From positions 1 through 51,863 of the forward strand of contig PHCU01000024.1 in assembly GCA_002842345.1 (NCBI GenBank): a DNA stretch of 51,863 nucleotides, read 5' to 3'. The notes beneath the pieces were generated by a model, which made no database searches, had not been told where the DNA came from, and saw only the letters and a list, made by a program, of their open reading frames with translations. Source of the stretch: Betaproteobacteria bacterium HGW-Betaproteobacteria-12 (GTDB lineage Bacteria > Pseudomonadota > Gammaproteobacteria > Burkholderiales > Rhodocyclaceae). The position numbers and the translations under genes were made by a program. Of this stretch, positions 45,112-51,863 are shown piece after piece (positions within the stretch are counted from its first letter, which is position 1; the number at the start of each line of letters is the position of its first letter).

Positions 45112-46295
45112 GGGTTTGCACGTTGCATGCTTGTGTTAATGACTTTGAATTTGTTTCCAAGGCTTTCAACGCTTAGTGATGACCTTATTGTTATAAGATT
45201 ATTCAATAATTGCTCGTGCTCATTAGGTGTTTGATTTAATTCATGGTTAATTAGATATGTTGCTGCGGTCTTAATGCTTTGAAATGTGTGGCCAATTGCT
45301 AGGCCTTGATTTTTCCATTCTGCAATCTGCCCGGTTTCCCTTGCAACCAATGGGACGAGAAAATTTATTGCATCATAGACAACCCCGCTGGCAGCCATTG
45401 TGTAATATTTTTCATTGTGCCAAGCGAAGATATAATCCATATTGCTAACGTTTTTTACATATTCTGCTCTGGGCAGGGTGCATGGCTTGGCTTTTGTCGT
45501 TAGTGCGGATTGGTCAAGGCTTTTGGATTCATCTGGTAAATATCCGAAGGCATGGAATTCGAATTGCCCGGGTTTTTCCCGATGCAGCGTCATTGCCAGT
45601 TCGATGAATTCCGGGAAGCCTTTGGCGATGCTGGCATTTCCCGCGAACGCAATTTTTATTGGGGAGGTCAGTTTACGGTTTTCGAGAATGGGCGCGGCTT
45701 CTTCCGGTGCAATCGGGTGTGGCAAACACCTTAGGCTGGGTGCGAGCCAAGGTAGTTTTTTGCCAAGTTCGATTCGAATGATGTCCTCAAGAACGATAGC
45801 GGTGCCACCTCGTTTGCAGAACCATTTCATGGCGCCCTGATAGTCGAAGGCTTTACGAAATGGGTTACGGGACCTCCATCCAATGAGATTGTTGGCGTTG
45901 CCGTGAAGTACGGCAAAGCTCTTGGGGGCGAGCCCCAGCAGGGTTGCTGCTGCCAATGTGGTCGCGGTGCAGGATGAAAAAATGATCCGTGTGGCTGTCG
46001 CGGTGAATTCGGCCGGCAGCTTGCGAAGCTTCTTATAGGTACGGTAGACATCGGCAGGAAGGGTGTCTTGGTCTTCGCCCGTTGTCCACGCATGGAAGGC
46101 AACGTTGATGAGCACGTCAGCCGGTGCCATTTCTTTCAGGAATTCAATTTGTTCGGCACCACCAACAAAGTTGATTCTGGCTGAGGGGTAGGCTTCCCGT
46201 ACTACTCGCAGTACACCGAGGTTGGCGGGTAGATGTGTGCGGTGGTTCCAGGTCGGCTCGATGATGGAAATGCTGATCTGTTCGAAATTAGTCAT
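45108..46295 (-). CDS. Putative glycosyltransferase (GT-B-like)
   Basis: This 395-aa protein is less typical. The first half has SIIEPTWNHRTHLPANLGVLR and YPSARINFVGGAEQ; the second half has IKIAFAGNASIAKGFPEFIELA, FEFHAFGYLPDE and YTMAASGVVYDAINFLVPLVA, which resembles the donor half of GT-B glycosyltransferases (the segment where the chosen sugar-donor site is ASGVVYDA...). I see no classical E-x7-E motif. It sits between two GT2 genes, overlaps the next one by four bases and follows the previous by six, so a role in the same glycan is likely. Another GT-B-like function, such as sugar recognition, cannot be excluded. Confidence 0.72.
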   Translation of the reverse strand: MTNFEQISISIIEPTWNHRTHLPANLGVLRVVREAYPSARINFVGGAEQIEFLKEMAPADVLINVAFHAWTTGEDQDTLPADVYRTYKKLRKLPAEFTATATRIIFSSCTATTLAAATLLGLAPKSFAVLHGNANNLIGWRSRNPFRKAFDYQGAMKWFCKRGGTAIVLEDIIRIELGKKLPWLAPSLRCLPHPIAPEEAAPILENRKLTSPIKIAFAGNASIAKGFPEFIELAMTLHREKPGQFEFHAFGYLPDESKSLDQSALTTKAKPCTLPRAEYVKNVSNMDYIFAWHNEKYYTMAASGVVYDAINFLVPLVARETGQIAEWKNQGLAIGHTFQSIKTAATYLINHELNQTPNEHEQLLNNLITIRSSLSVESLGNKFKVINTSMQRANP

Positions 46296-46301
46296 TGGAA
46301 T

Positions 46302-47291
46302 CTAGTGAGATTGTTGGCTGAGTTTCCAGAGTGCCTTACGTAAACCCGATGGCAGCCTGGTAATCACGCATTTGAGAAGAAATTTTATGTTGGATGGCGC
46401 TTCGGTTATCTGGGTAAGCGTTTTTTTTGCTAAATCGAAATTTCCAAGTCCAAAGGCGGCATCAAAGACTCTGATCCGACGCTCATTGATCGTTCTTAAT
46501 ATTGCCATCTGATAATTCGCTGCGTTCGGGTGGTTCTGCAATCCAAATTCGAGAATCTCTGCTTCGCCAATATTCATGTGCATGGCGTTTGCGGAGTCGT
46601 TGCCCGGATGACGGCGCACTCTGGCCAGTGAGCGCGAGCACAGCGCAATATTTCCGCAGGCAGCAGCTCGCAGGGTGAATTCCCAATCTTCGGCACCGAT
46701 CCCTTTGAAGCGCAGATCGTAACCACCGATGGCATTGAAAAAAGCCTTTCTGAACGTTAATCCAGATTGAAACAGCGGTTGGAATTCGAGCATGCGCCGG
46801 TAAAGGTCGGGAATGCCTGTCAGGAAATCGTCATCCTGTTCGATGGCTCTGTCGAAGTAACCTGCTGGCGCTTGAGAGAACTTGTCGGAATACGTGCCGT
46901 GCTGATCGAAGGTGGTGAAGTTACAGAAGCAGCAATCAATGTCGGGATGGGCTCCCAGCCACGCGGCCAGGGTTTCGGAAAGTGTTGGCTCCAGTAGGTC
47001 ATCTGAGTCGCACAGCGTTATCAGATCCGTTTTCGTGGCGGCAATGCCGGTATTGCGGGCTGCTTGGACGCCGCAGTTGGTGGTGCGAATGACGGTAATC
47101 CGATTAGCGTATTGGGCCAGGACTGTGGGGGTGTTATCGGTTGATCCGTCATCGACGACAATGATTTCGCTGAAGGGCCATGTTTGGTCGAGGGCGCTTT
47201 CGATGGTTTCGGCGACGAGATCGGCCCGATTGTAAGCAGGTATGACCAAGCTTATGGTTGGCAGCGGATTAGACAGGGCTGGATGAGGCAT
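46302..47291 (-). CDS. Glycosyltransferase family 2
   Basis: The 329-aa GT-A protein has PTISLVIPAYNRADLVAETI, SEIIVVDDGSTDNTPTVL, GVQAARNTGIAATKTDLITL and the metal-binding CDSDDLLEP. Later it has GIGAEDWEFTLRAAACG, which includes the ED(W) catalytic-base motif. The open frame is longer (to 47504), but similarity begins at the ATG at 47291, which overlaps the flippase gene by 23 bases; no good ribosome site is seen, so coupling is likely. It is the first glycosyltransferase after the flippase in this minus-strand unit, and its base composition is between that of the GC-rich and AT-rich parts. Confidence 0.9.
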   Translation of the reverse strand: MPHPALSNPLPTISLVIPAYNRADLVAETIESALDQTWPFSEIIVVDDGSTDNTPTVLAQYANRITVIRTTNCGVQAARNTGIAATKTDLITLCDSDDLLEPTLSETLAAWLGAHPDIDCCFCNFTTFDQHGTYSDKFSQAPAGYFDRAIEQDDDFLTGIPDLYRRMLEFQPLFQSGLTFRKAFFNAIGGYDLRFKGIGAEDWEFTLRAAACGNIALCSRSLARVRRHPGNDSANAMHMNIGEAEILEFGLQNHPNAANYQMAILRTINERRIRVFDAAFGLGNFDLAKKTLTQITEAPSNIKFLLKCVITRLPSGLRKALWKLSQQSH

Positions 47292-48753
47292 GAATGAATT
47301 TGTTGATACGTCGGGCGATGGCGGAAGGGAATATGCGATCGACGATACCAGGCAGTTCGTCGCGCATGGGATGACGGAATCGGACGAGACAATATAGCCA
47401 GCAAGCGATGACACCGGCACTCGCAATTCCGAGTGTAGCGACGGCGGGCAAGGGCGACGGGAGAACCAGCTTGATGCCCGCAGCGACAGCGAAAACAGCA
47501 GCATTCAGTTTAAAGCTGGCCCAGTGTGCATCCATCGCCATCCGGAAGCTGTAACCGAGCTTGGATGACATCAGGTAGATCGGTAGTACTACCGACAAGA
47601 TATCCGCGACGCAGATGGCCATGGCGAAGGTGTAGGCATCATGCGCGGCAAGGAGGTAAATGGCGGTGATCCGGACCAATAAGCCAAAACCCGAGGACAT
47701 CGACGAAAGATACGGGCGGCCGATGGCCATCAGCGCAGGAGCGGTCAGTGAGTAGCCAGTGCGAACCATGGCCTGTATGCAGATGAAAACTGCGATTGGC
47801 GCGGCCGCGATCCATTGTTCCCCGTAGAGCACGCGGATGATTTCGACCGGGAATAGGAGCGTGACGATGAAGAATGGCCAGGAAACTGCGGTCAGGTAAC
47901 TGGTTGCCTTAGCCAGGATGGGCGCCAGGGGTTCGTTGTTGTGGAAATTCTTGGCGATATAGGGGACGGCGTTGTAGTTGATCGTTGGGCTGGCGATCTG
48001 GGAAAAGATACCTACTAGTCCGTTGGCTCGCGAATACAGGCCGACATCGTGAGGGCCGCTGAGTTTGCCCAGTACAAGGTCGGGTACTGCGCCGTGGATG
48101 CGGTCAATCAGGTTGCCCAGAATCGCACCGCCGCCGAATCGTGCCGGCGGGCCCCATCCGGAGAGTGAAGGGCGGCAGGGGACATCCTTGGGGCGTAGGA
48201 ACAGATAACAGACAATGGTGACGGCGATGTTGACGACATTGGCCCAGGCCAACGACATGTAGCTGAAGCCAAGCCACGCCAGGGTGATGCAGGAAACCGC
48301 GTAGGCGATGGTGCTGACGCCATTGACAATGGCTTGCTTGCCGGCTTCCAGGTTGCGTGCCAGTAGTGCGTAGAAGAATGAGGCGAAGGGAACCAGCACG
48401 AAGCTGATGGTCAGGACATGGAGAACTTCCTGGATACCCGGTTGTCCGTAGAAGCCGGCCAGTAGTCCGCTCGTCAGATAGATTAAGACCGCCAGGCTCC
48501 AGGACGTGGTGAGCAGGAGCCCGAGCGCGGCGCGGATTTTTTCAGGCGAGAGTTCTTTTTCCCGTTGCAGGTAGCTGGAGACCCCAAAGTCCCGGAAAAC
48601 GGCAACGATTCCAACGAAGACGACCGTGATCGAGAATATCCCGACCTCGGACGGGGTGAGCAGGCGGGAGAGGATGAGCGTGACGCCGAATTGAATTGCT
48701 GTAGCGGCGTTGCTTGAGAAAAAGGTTATGAATACGGATCTTCTTAGGTGCAT
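47269..48753 (-). CDS. wzx: Polysaccharide flippase (Wzx/WzxC-like)
   Basis: This 494-aa protein with about 12-14 hydrophobic segments belongs to the polysaccharide-transport flippase superfamily. The N-terminus reads SVFITFFSSNAATAIQFGVT, then LSRLLTPSEVGIFSI, FRDFGVSSYLQRE and the central LGKLSGPHDVGLYSRANG, all typical of the WzxC/RfbX group. It moves lipid-linked repeats across the inner membrane for polymerisation. It lies 19 bases downstream of the large secreted-protein gene and overlaps the next glycosyltransferase by 23 bases. It is the only flippase in the window, so it probably serves the whole locus. Confidence 0.93.
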   Translation of the reverse strand: MHLRRSVFITFFSSNAATAIQFGVTLILSRLLTPSEVGIFSITVVFVGIVAVFRDFGVSSYLQREKELSPEKIRAALGLLLTTSWSLAVLIYLTSGLLAGFYGQPGIQEVLHVLTISFVLVPFASFFYALLARNLEAGKQAIVNGVSTIAYAVSCITLAWLGFSYMSLAWANVVNIAVTIVCYLFLRPKDVPCRPSLSGWGPPARFGGGAILGNLIDRIHGAVPDLVLGKLSGPHDVGLYSRANGLVGIFSQIASPTINYNAVPYIAKNFHNNEPLAPILAKATSYLTAVSWPFFIVTLLFPVEIIRVLYGEQWIAAAPIAVFICIQAMVRTGYSLTAPALMAIGRPYLSSMSSGFGLLVRITAIYLLAAHDAYTFAMAICVADILSVVLPIYLMSSKLGYSFRMAMDAHWASFKLNAAVFAVAAGIKLVLPSPLPAVATLGIASAGVIACWLYCLVRFRHPMRDELPGIVDRIFPSAIARRINKFIHASSSPV

Positions 48754-48772
48754 TTGTCTGTTTAAGTCTTAT

Positions 48773-51430
48773 TTATTGTTTTTGGACAGGAGCTTCAGGC
48801 GGGCTTGCCGGTGAACTGCCCCGGGAGGTCGTCGGGATGATTGCCCAGGTTGGTTCATACCTCATCGCATTCAGAGACTTTGGGATTTTTCCCGACAACC
48901 AGCTATAGCTTTGTTCGGCACCTTGTATGCCCAAATCAGAGCTAATGGCCAGCATGGCCAGGGCAACCGCCGGGTAACCACCAGCAGCCTCGGGATATCC
49001 GTCAAGTGGTTTTGGACTGTCGCAGGGTGGATCAGTTGGCCAATTGGCTTTGTAGACCTCTTGCCACGTTTGGTAAGGGCTACCGGATTTGTCTCGAATT
49101 CTTATCCAGTAACCGGGGGAGCGGAAGCGGCAAAATCCATTGGTTTCGTTGTTGAATCGATTCACGGTAAATCGACTTAGCCAGTCAAAATACTCCTTAG
49201 CCAATGGTTCCTGTCTTTGGGCTATCAAGCCGACAACCAGTGCCATGAAATCATTTTGCCAAGGTGCCGTTTGACCAAATTTGTCCGATTGCTCCATCGC
49301 CCCCAGTGGGGAAACCTTCCACGGCGCGGTGTTTCGCGGGTAATTGTCAACGTACCATTGCAGATTGTCGGTAAGTTTTCCGCGGTAATAGGCTTGCTCT
49401 GGGTGGTCTTCCGGCAGGGCATAGGCAGATTCCGAAATGGACCGTAGTGCCCAAGCCTGCGCGCGCATCTGTTCCGCGTGGATCAGGCCTTTTTCTCGTT
49501 CGCGGTAATCTGGATCAATGGCGAACAGGTTCCAGGCAGACCAGAAGACGACTTCGTCAAGGTAGAAACTGTCACCGGAAACAAGGTAGGGAATGAAGGC
49601 AAAGGAAGCCTGATGCGAAATGTCCGGTGACCACGGGCTTTCCCTATTCACGATAGGTGGTGGTGCATCTTTCGGGGCAGACTTTCCGTAAAGAAGGGCA
49701 AGTCCGGGATGCTTGTCCAGATTAACGGGTTGATCGGTAGAGGCGTCACGATAGTGAATGGGGATGCCTGCTGCTGCATCGGCATTGGCAAACATCGACG
49801 CCTCGGCCCTTTCATCCAGGGAAATCAAATAGAGCACGGTCCAGCGTGGCAAGGGGCCAATGTCGGCTCGTCCACCGGTGGTCGGGAAGTATGGTGTGAT
49901 GAAGACGCCGCTCATCGGACCCAGGTTTCGCTTTGTCAGGTTGGCTTGTTCTTCCGCCAGAACGGACTCGGGAATCTGCAATGCAAGGTTGTAATTCCAG
50001 GTTGCTTTGCTTGCCAGGAAATAGGGCATGTTATGCCGTATCCGCGCCTGTGGCGCTTCCCCGCGAGTCCATAGCACTCTGTGCCAGCGTGAATGGTGGT
50101 AATGAGTAAACGGCTCCTGGCGCAGTAACGTTTGTTTGCCTTGGGTAATTGTCAGGTCATAGATGAGGTTGCCGGGGTTCGGTTCATATGCCCAGTTGTT
50201 CTCCAGGACCACGTCGCTTCGAACCCGCTGATTATTCTCGACGAAGCGAGTGTGAAGCCTGGCTGTTAGTTGAGGATGCTTCTTTGCCGAACCAATCTCC
50301 AGGAAGGGGGTAACTAGCGTGTATTCGCGAGCTACTGGTCCGATTAGCCGGGGCGTCCCTCTGCTCTTGATGATGCGTTCCAGCTCAATTCGAGGTGTCG
50401 CCTCAAATTGCTTGGGGGGCTGGAACTCTCGTTGGAGGACGGTACTGATCTTGGCTTTGCCGCTGTAGGTGATGGTTACGGTGAAGGCTGGCGCGTTCGG
50501 CAAGCGGGGCGTAATCCATAGCCTTTCAAAGCCACCACCTTCGCCTACCTTGTAGGCACGGAAAGCATTGCTGCGGCTATTGATCAGATCGCGAAACTTT
50601 TCCGCAATTTTGGTCAGCGTGGGGAATTGACCACCCGATTGTTCTGCGGTGATGACGTGTGTAAAGCGTTCTTCGGGTGCATTGCTCAACTGCAACGTTA
50701 TTTGCTCGCCAGTTTCAAAGGGAATTCCTGAACTGCTAGCACTGCGATTGCCAAAAATGATTTGGCTTACCTGGGGCGAATAGATGGTTGCAGCGAGTCT
50801 GATATCGAGGCTTTCAGGAACTGGCGCAGCAGACGTACGCATTGACGCATTGCCGGATGCCTCTCGAAAAAGGTTGATGACCCGCTTTTCACCGGCAGCT
50901 AGGTTGTCTACTTGGGTGCTCAGTACGGCAAAGCGCAGCGATCCATCCTTGTGCCGTGATTCTTCGTCTTGTTGCAGGGGGACAGAACCGGTGTTGGAGC
51001 GAGCGGAAAGCCGGCTGCCTTTGGGTATGTCTCCCGCCTTGAAGGGTTGCCCGAAAGTTAGAGGAACGCTGGGTTGCGTCTTGTTGCCGGTGGAAATGAC
51101 CTCAATGCAGGTGATTGCACCTTGGGCGCATTGAGGAGGCGCATTGTTGAAAGTTGCTTGTCGGACCGGTGGGACGGGGGCGTCGTCCACTTGTTTCGTA
51201 TCCGCTCTACTTGATGGGCTAGTTTTCGCAGGTGGCGGGGGCGTGACTGACTGCACCTTTTGTGGTGGCGTGGCGGAGGGGGTAACGCCATCCTGGGTGG
51301 TTTGTTGCTCGGGCGCTGCGATCAGTTTTCCGTGTTCATCACGCTTAATATCACCAATGAGCGATGATGCCGGAGGGAGTTCTGCCAGACAGGTCGTGGC
51401 AAAAAACAAGGGCATCAAAACGCGCCACAT
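48773..51430 (-). CDS. Large secreted protein of unknown function, possible glycan-active enzyme
   Basis: The ~885-aa protein has a signal peptide (MWRVLMPLFFATTCLAEL) and a Pro/Thr/Ser-rich linker (~30-95). A region of beta character follows (~100-430). The C-terminal ~450 residues are helical and Trp/Tyr-rich, with segments such as WNLFAIDPDYRERE, RAQAWALRSISESAYALP and WQNDFMALVVGLIAQR. The layout resembles glycan lyases or hydrolases with a beta-sandwich followed by an alpha/alpha toroid, but I cannot name the family or a catalytic residue. The ATG at 51430 is preferred over the GTG at 51448 because AGG lies nine bases before it and the signal is cleaner. It is between ugd and the flippase, so a role in cutting or remodelling the exported polysaccharide is the likeliest guess. 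Confidence 0.72.
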   Translation of the reverse strand: MWRVLMPLFFATTCLAELPPASSLIGDIKRDEHGKLIAAPEQQTTQDGVTPSATPPQKVQSVTPPPPAKTSPSSRADTKQVDDAPVPPVRQATFNNAPPQCAQGAITCIEVISTGNKTQPSVPLTFGQPFKAGDIPKGSRLSARSNTGSVPLQQDEESRHKDGSLRFAVLSTQVDNLAAGEKRVINLFREASGNASMRTSAAPVPESLDIRLAATIYSPQVSQIIFGNRSASSSGIPFETGEQITLQLSNAPEERFTHVITAEQSGGQFPTLTKIAEKFRDLINSRSNAFRAYKVGEGGGFERLWITPRLPNAPAFTVTITYSGKAKISTVLQREFQPPKQFEATPRIELERIIKSRGTPRLIGPVAREYTLVTPFLEIGSAKKHPQLTARLHTRFVENNQRVRSDVVLENNWAYEPNPGNLIYDLTITQGKQTLLRQEPFTHYHHSRWHRVLWTRGEAPQARIRHNMPYFLASKATWNYNLALQIPESVLAEEQANLTKRNLGPMSGVFITPYFPTTGGRADIGPLPRWTVLYLISLDERAEASMFANADAAAGIPIHYRDASTDQPVNLDKHPGLALLYGKSAPKDAPPPIVNRESPWSPDISHQASFAFIPYLVSGDSFYLDEVVFWSAWNLFAIDPDYREREKGLIHAEQMRAQAWALRSISESAYALPEDHPEQAYYRGKLTDNLQWYVDNYPRNTAPWKVSPLGAMEQSDKFGQTAPWQNDFMALVVGLIAQRQEPLAKEYFDWLSRFTVNRFNNETNGFCRFRSPGYWIRIRDKSGSPYQTWQEVYKANWPTDPPCDSPKPLDGYPEAAGGYPAVALAMLAISSDLGIQGAEQSYSWLSGKIPKSLNAMRYEPTWAIIPTTSRGSSPASPPEAPVQKQ

Positions 51431-51469
51431 TGAATTTTGCCTACGCACCTGGAAGCAGTCGGCTCACGT

Positions 51470-51863
51470 TCAGCGTCCGATGGCGAAATACTCGATGCCC
51501 ATGCCGCGCACAAACTTCGGGTCGTAGAGATTGCGGCCGTCGAAGATCAGCGGCTGCTTGAGCTTTTGCTTGATGGTGTCGAAGTCCGGACTGCGGAATT
51601 CCTTCCATTCGGTGGCGATAAGCAGGGCATCGGCGCCGTCGAGGGCGCCCATCGGGTTCTCGGCATACGACAGGCGCGGCTCGGCGCCGTAGATGCGCTG
51701 CGTCTCATGCATGGCTACCGGGTCGTAGGCGGTCACCGTGGCGCCGGCGGCGAACAGGTCGTCGATCAGCTCGCGGCTCGGCGCTTCGCGCATGTCGTCG
51801 GTGTTCGGCTTGAAGGACAGGCCCCACAGCGCGAAATGCTTGCCCTGGAGGTCGCCGAAGCGC
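51470..51863 (-). CDS. ugd: UDP-glucose 6-dehydrogenase, C-terminal part (cut by window end)
   Basis: Only the last ~130 residues lie inside the window; the frame stays open to the right edge. The visible part matches the UDP-binding C-terminal domain: ALWGLSFKPNTDDMREAPS, VTAYDPVAMHETQRIYG, LLIATEWKEFRSPDFD and FDGRNLYDP. This is the UDP-glucose type, which makes UDP-glucuronate, and differs from the HexNAc type at 12089. Base composition is GC-rich again, unlike the block to its left. The stop is 39 bases before the start of the large secreted protein, on the same strand, so they may be co-transcribed. Confidence 0.93.
   Translation of the reverse strand, partial: RFGDLQGKHFALWGLSFKPNTDDMREAPSRELIDDLFAAGATVTAYDPVAMHETQRIYGAEPRLSYAENPMGALDGADALLIATEWKEFRSPDFDTIKQKLKQPLIFDGRNLYDPKFVRGMGIEYFAIGR

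Noticed and set aside
47292-47504. N-terminal extension of the GT2 gene to 47504
   Set aside because: The extra 71 residues lie inside the flippase gene and do not resemble a glycosyltransferase N-terminus.

Overview
The window looks like a chromosomal segment of a betaproteobacterium, most likely order Rhodocyclales (Dechloromonas/Azonexus-like). This rests on the high-GC coding style and on a gene set I recognise as the exosortase A (XrtA)/PEP-CTERM exopolysaccharide locus of such organisms: prsK, prsR, prsT, the TIGR03013-type sugar transferase, and the exosortase-associated acyl-CoA ligase, PLP decarboxylase, ACP, hydrolases 1 and 2 and O-ligase. The taxon is inferred. The exosortase itself, PEP-CTERM target proteins and the Wza/Wzc export proteins are not in the window. 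I see no tRNA, rRNA, transposase or CRISPR array.

Layout. (1) 1-7.2 kb, plus strand: galE, a cyclic-nucleotide-binding patatin phospholipase, a four-domain NRPS (C-A-PCP-TE) and a VTT/DedA-like membrane protein; the last three genes overlap, which suggests one acyl-amino-acid or lipid pathway. (2) 7.3-10.2 kb, minus strand, lower GC: a Tat-signal protein, a PqqD-like protein, an HprK-like kinase and a nucleotidyltransferase (HPr-rel-A module). It resembles the tailoring genes of some lasso-peptide clusters but has no lasso cyclase. (3) 10.4-21.1 kb, minus strand, probably one long operon: initiating sugar transferase, prsK, prsR, prsT (apparently frameshifted), a UDP-HexNAc dehydrogenase, a lytic transglycosylase and a trypsin-like protease.

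(4) 21.6-28.7 kb: lipid-like chemistry of the exosortase A locus. It contains a FeeM-like N-acyl amino acid synthase fused to PilZ, a PLP decarboxylase, an acyl ligase, an ACP and two alpha/beta hydrolases. A HEPN/MNT pair sits immediately in front of the ligase. (5) 28.7-39.6 kb, plus strand, tightly overlapping: glycosyltransferases, a GNAT-like protein, an acyltransferase, a beta-helix protein, a 57-aa membrane protein, an O-ligase and a deacetylase-glycosyltransferase fusion.

(6) 39.6-48.8 kb: a more AT-rich, probably variable block with two more acyltransferases, glycosyltransferases, a membrane-anchored methyltransferase-like protein and a flippase. (7) 48.8-51.9 kb, minus strand: a large secreted protein and the C-terminal end of a UDP-glucose dehydrogenase.

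Together the genes encode synthesis, modification and export of an exopolysaccharide under PrsK/PrsR control. Two or three side pathways appear to make acylated amino-acid products or modify a peptide, and their products are unknown.
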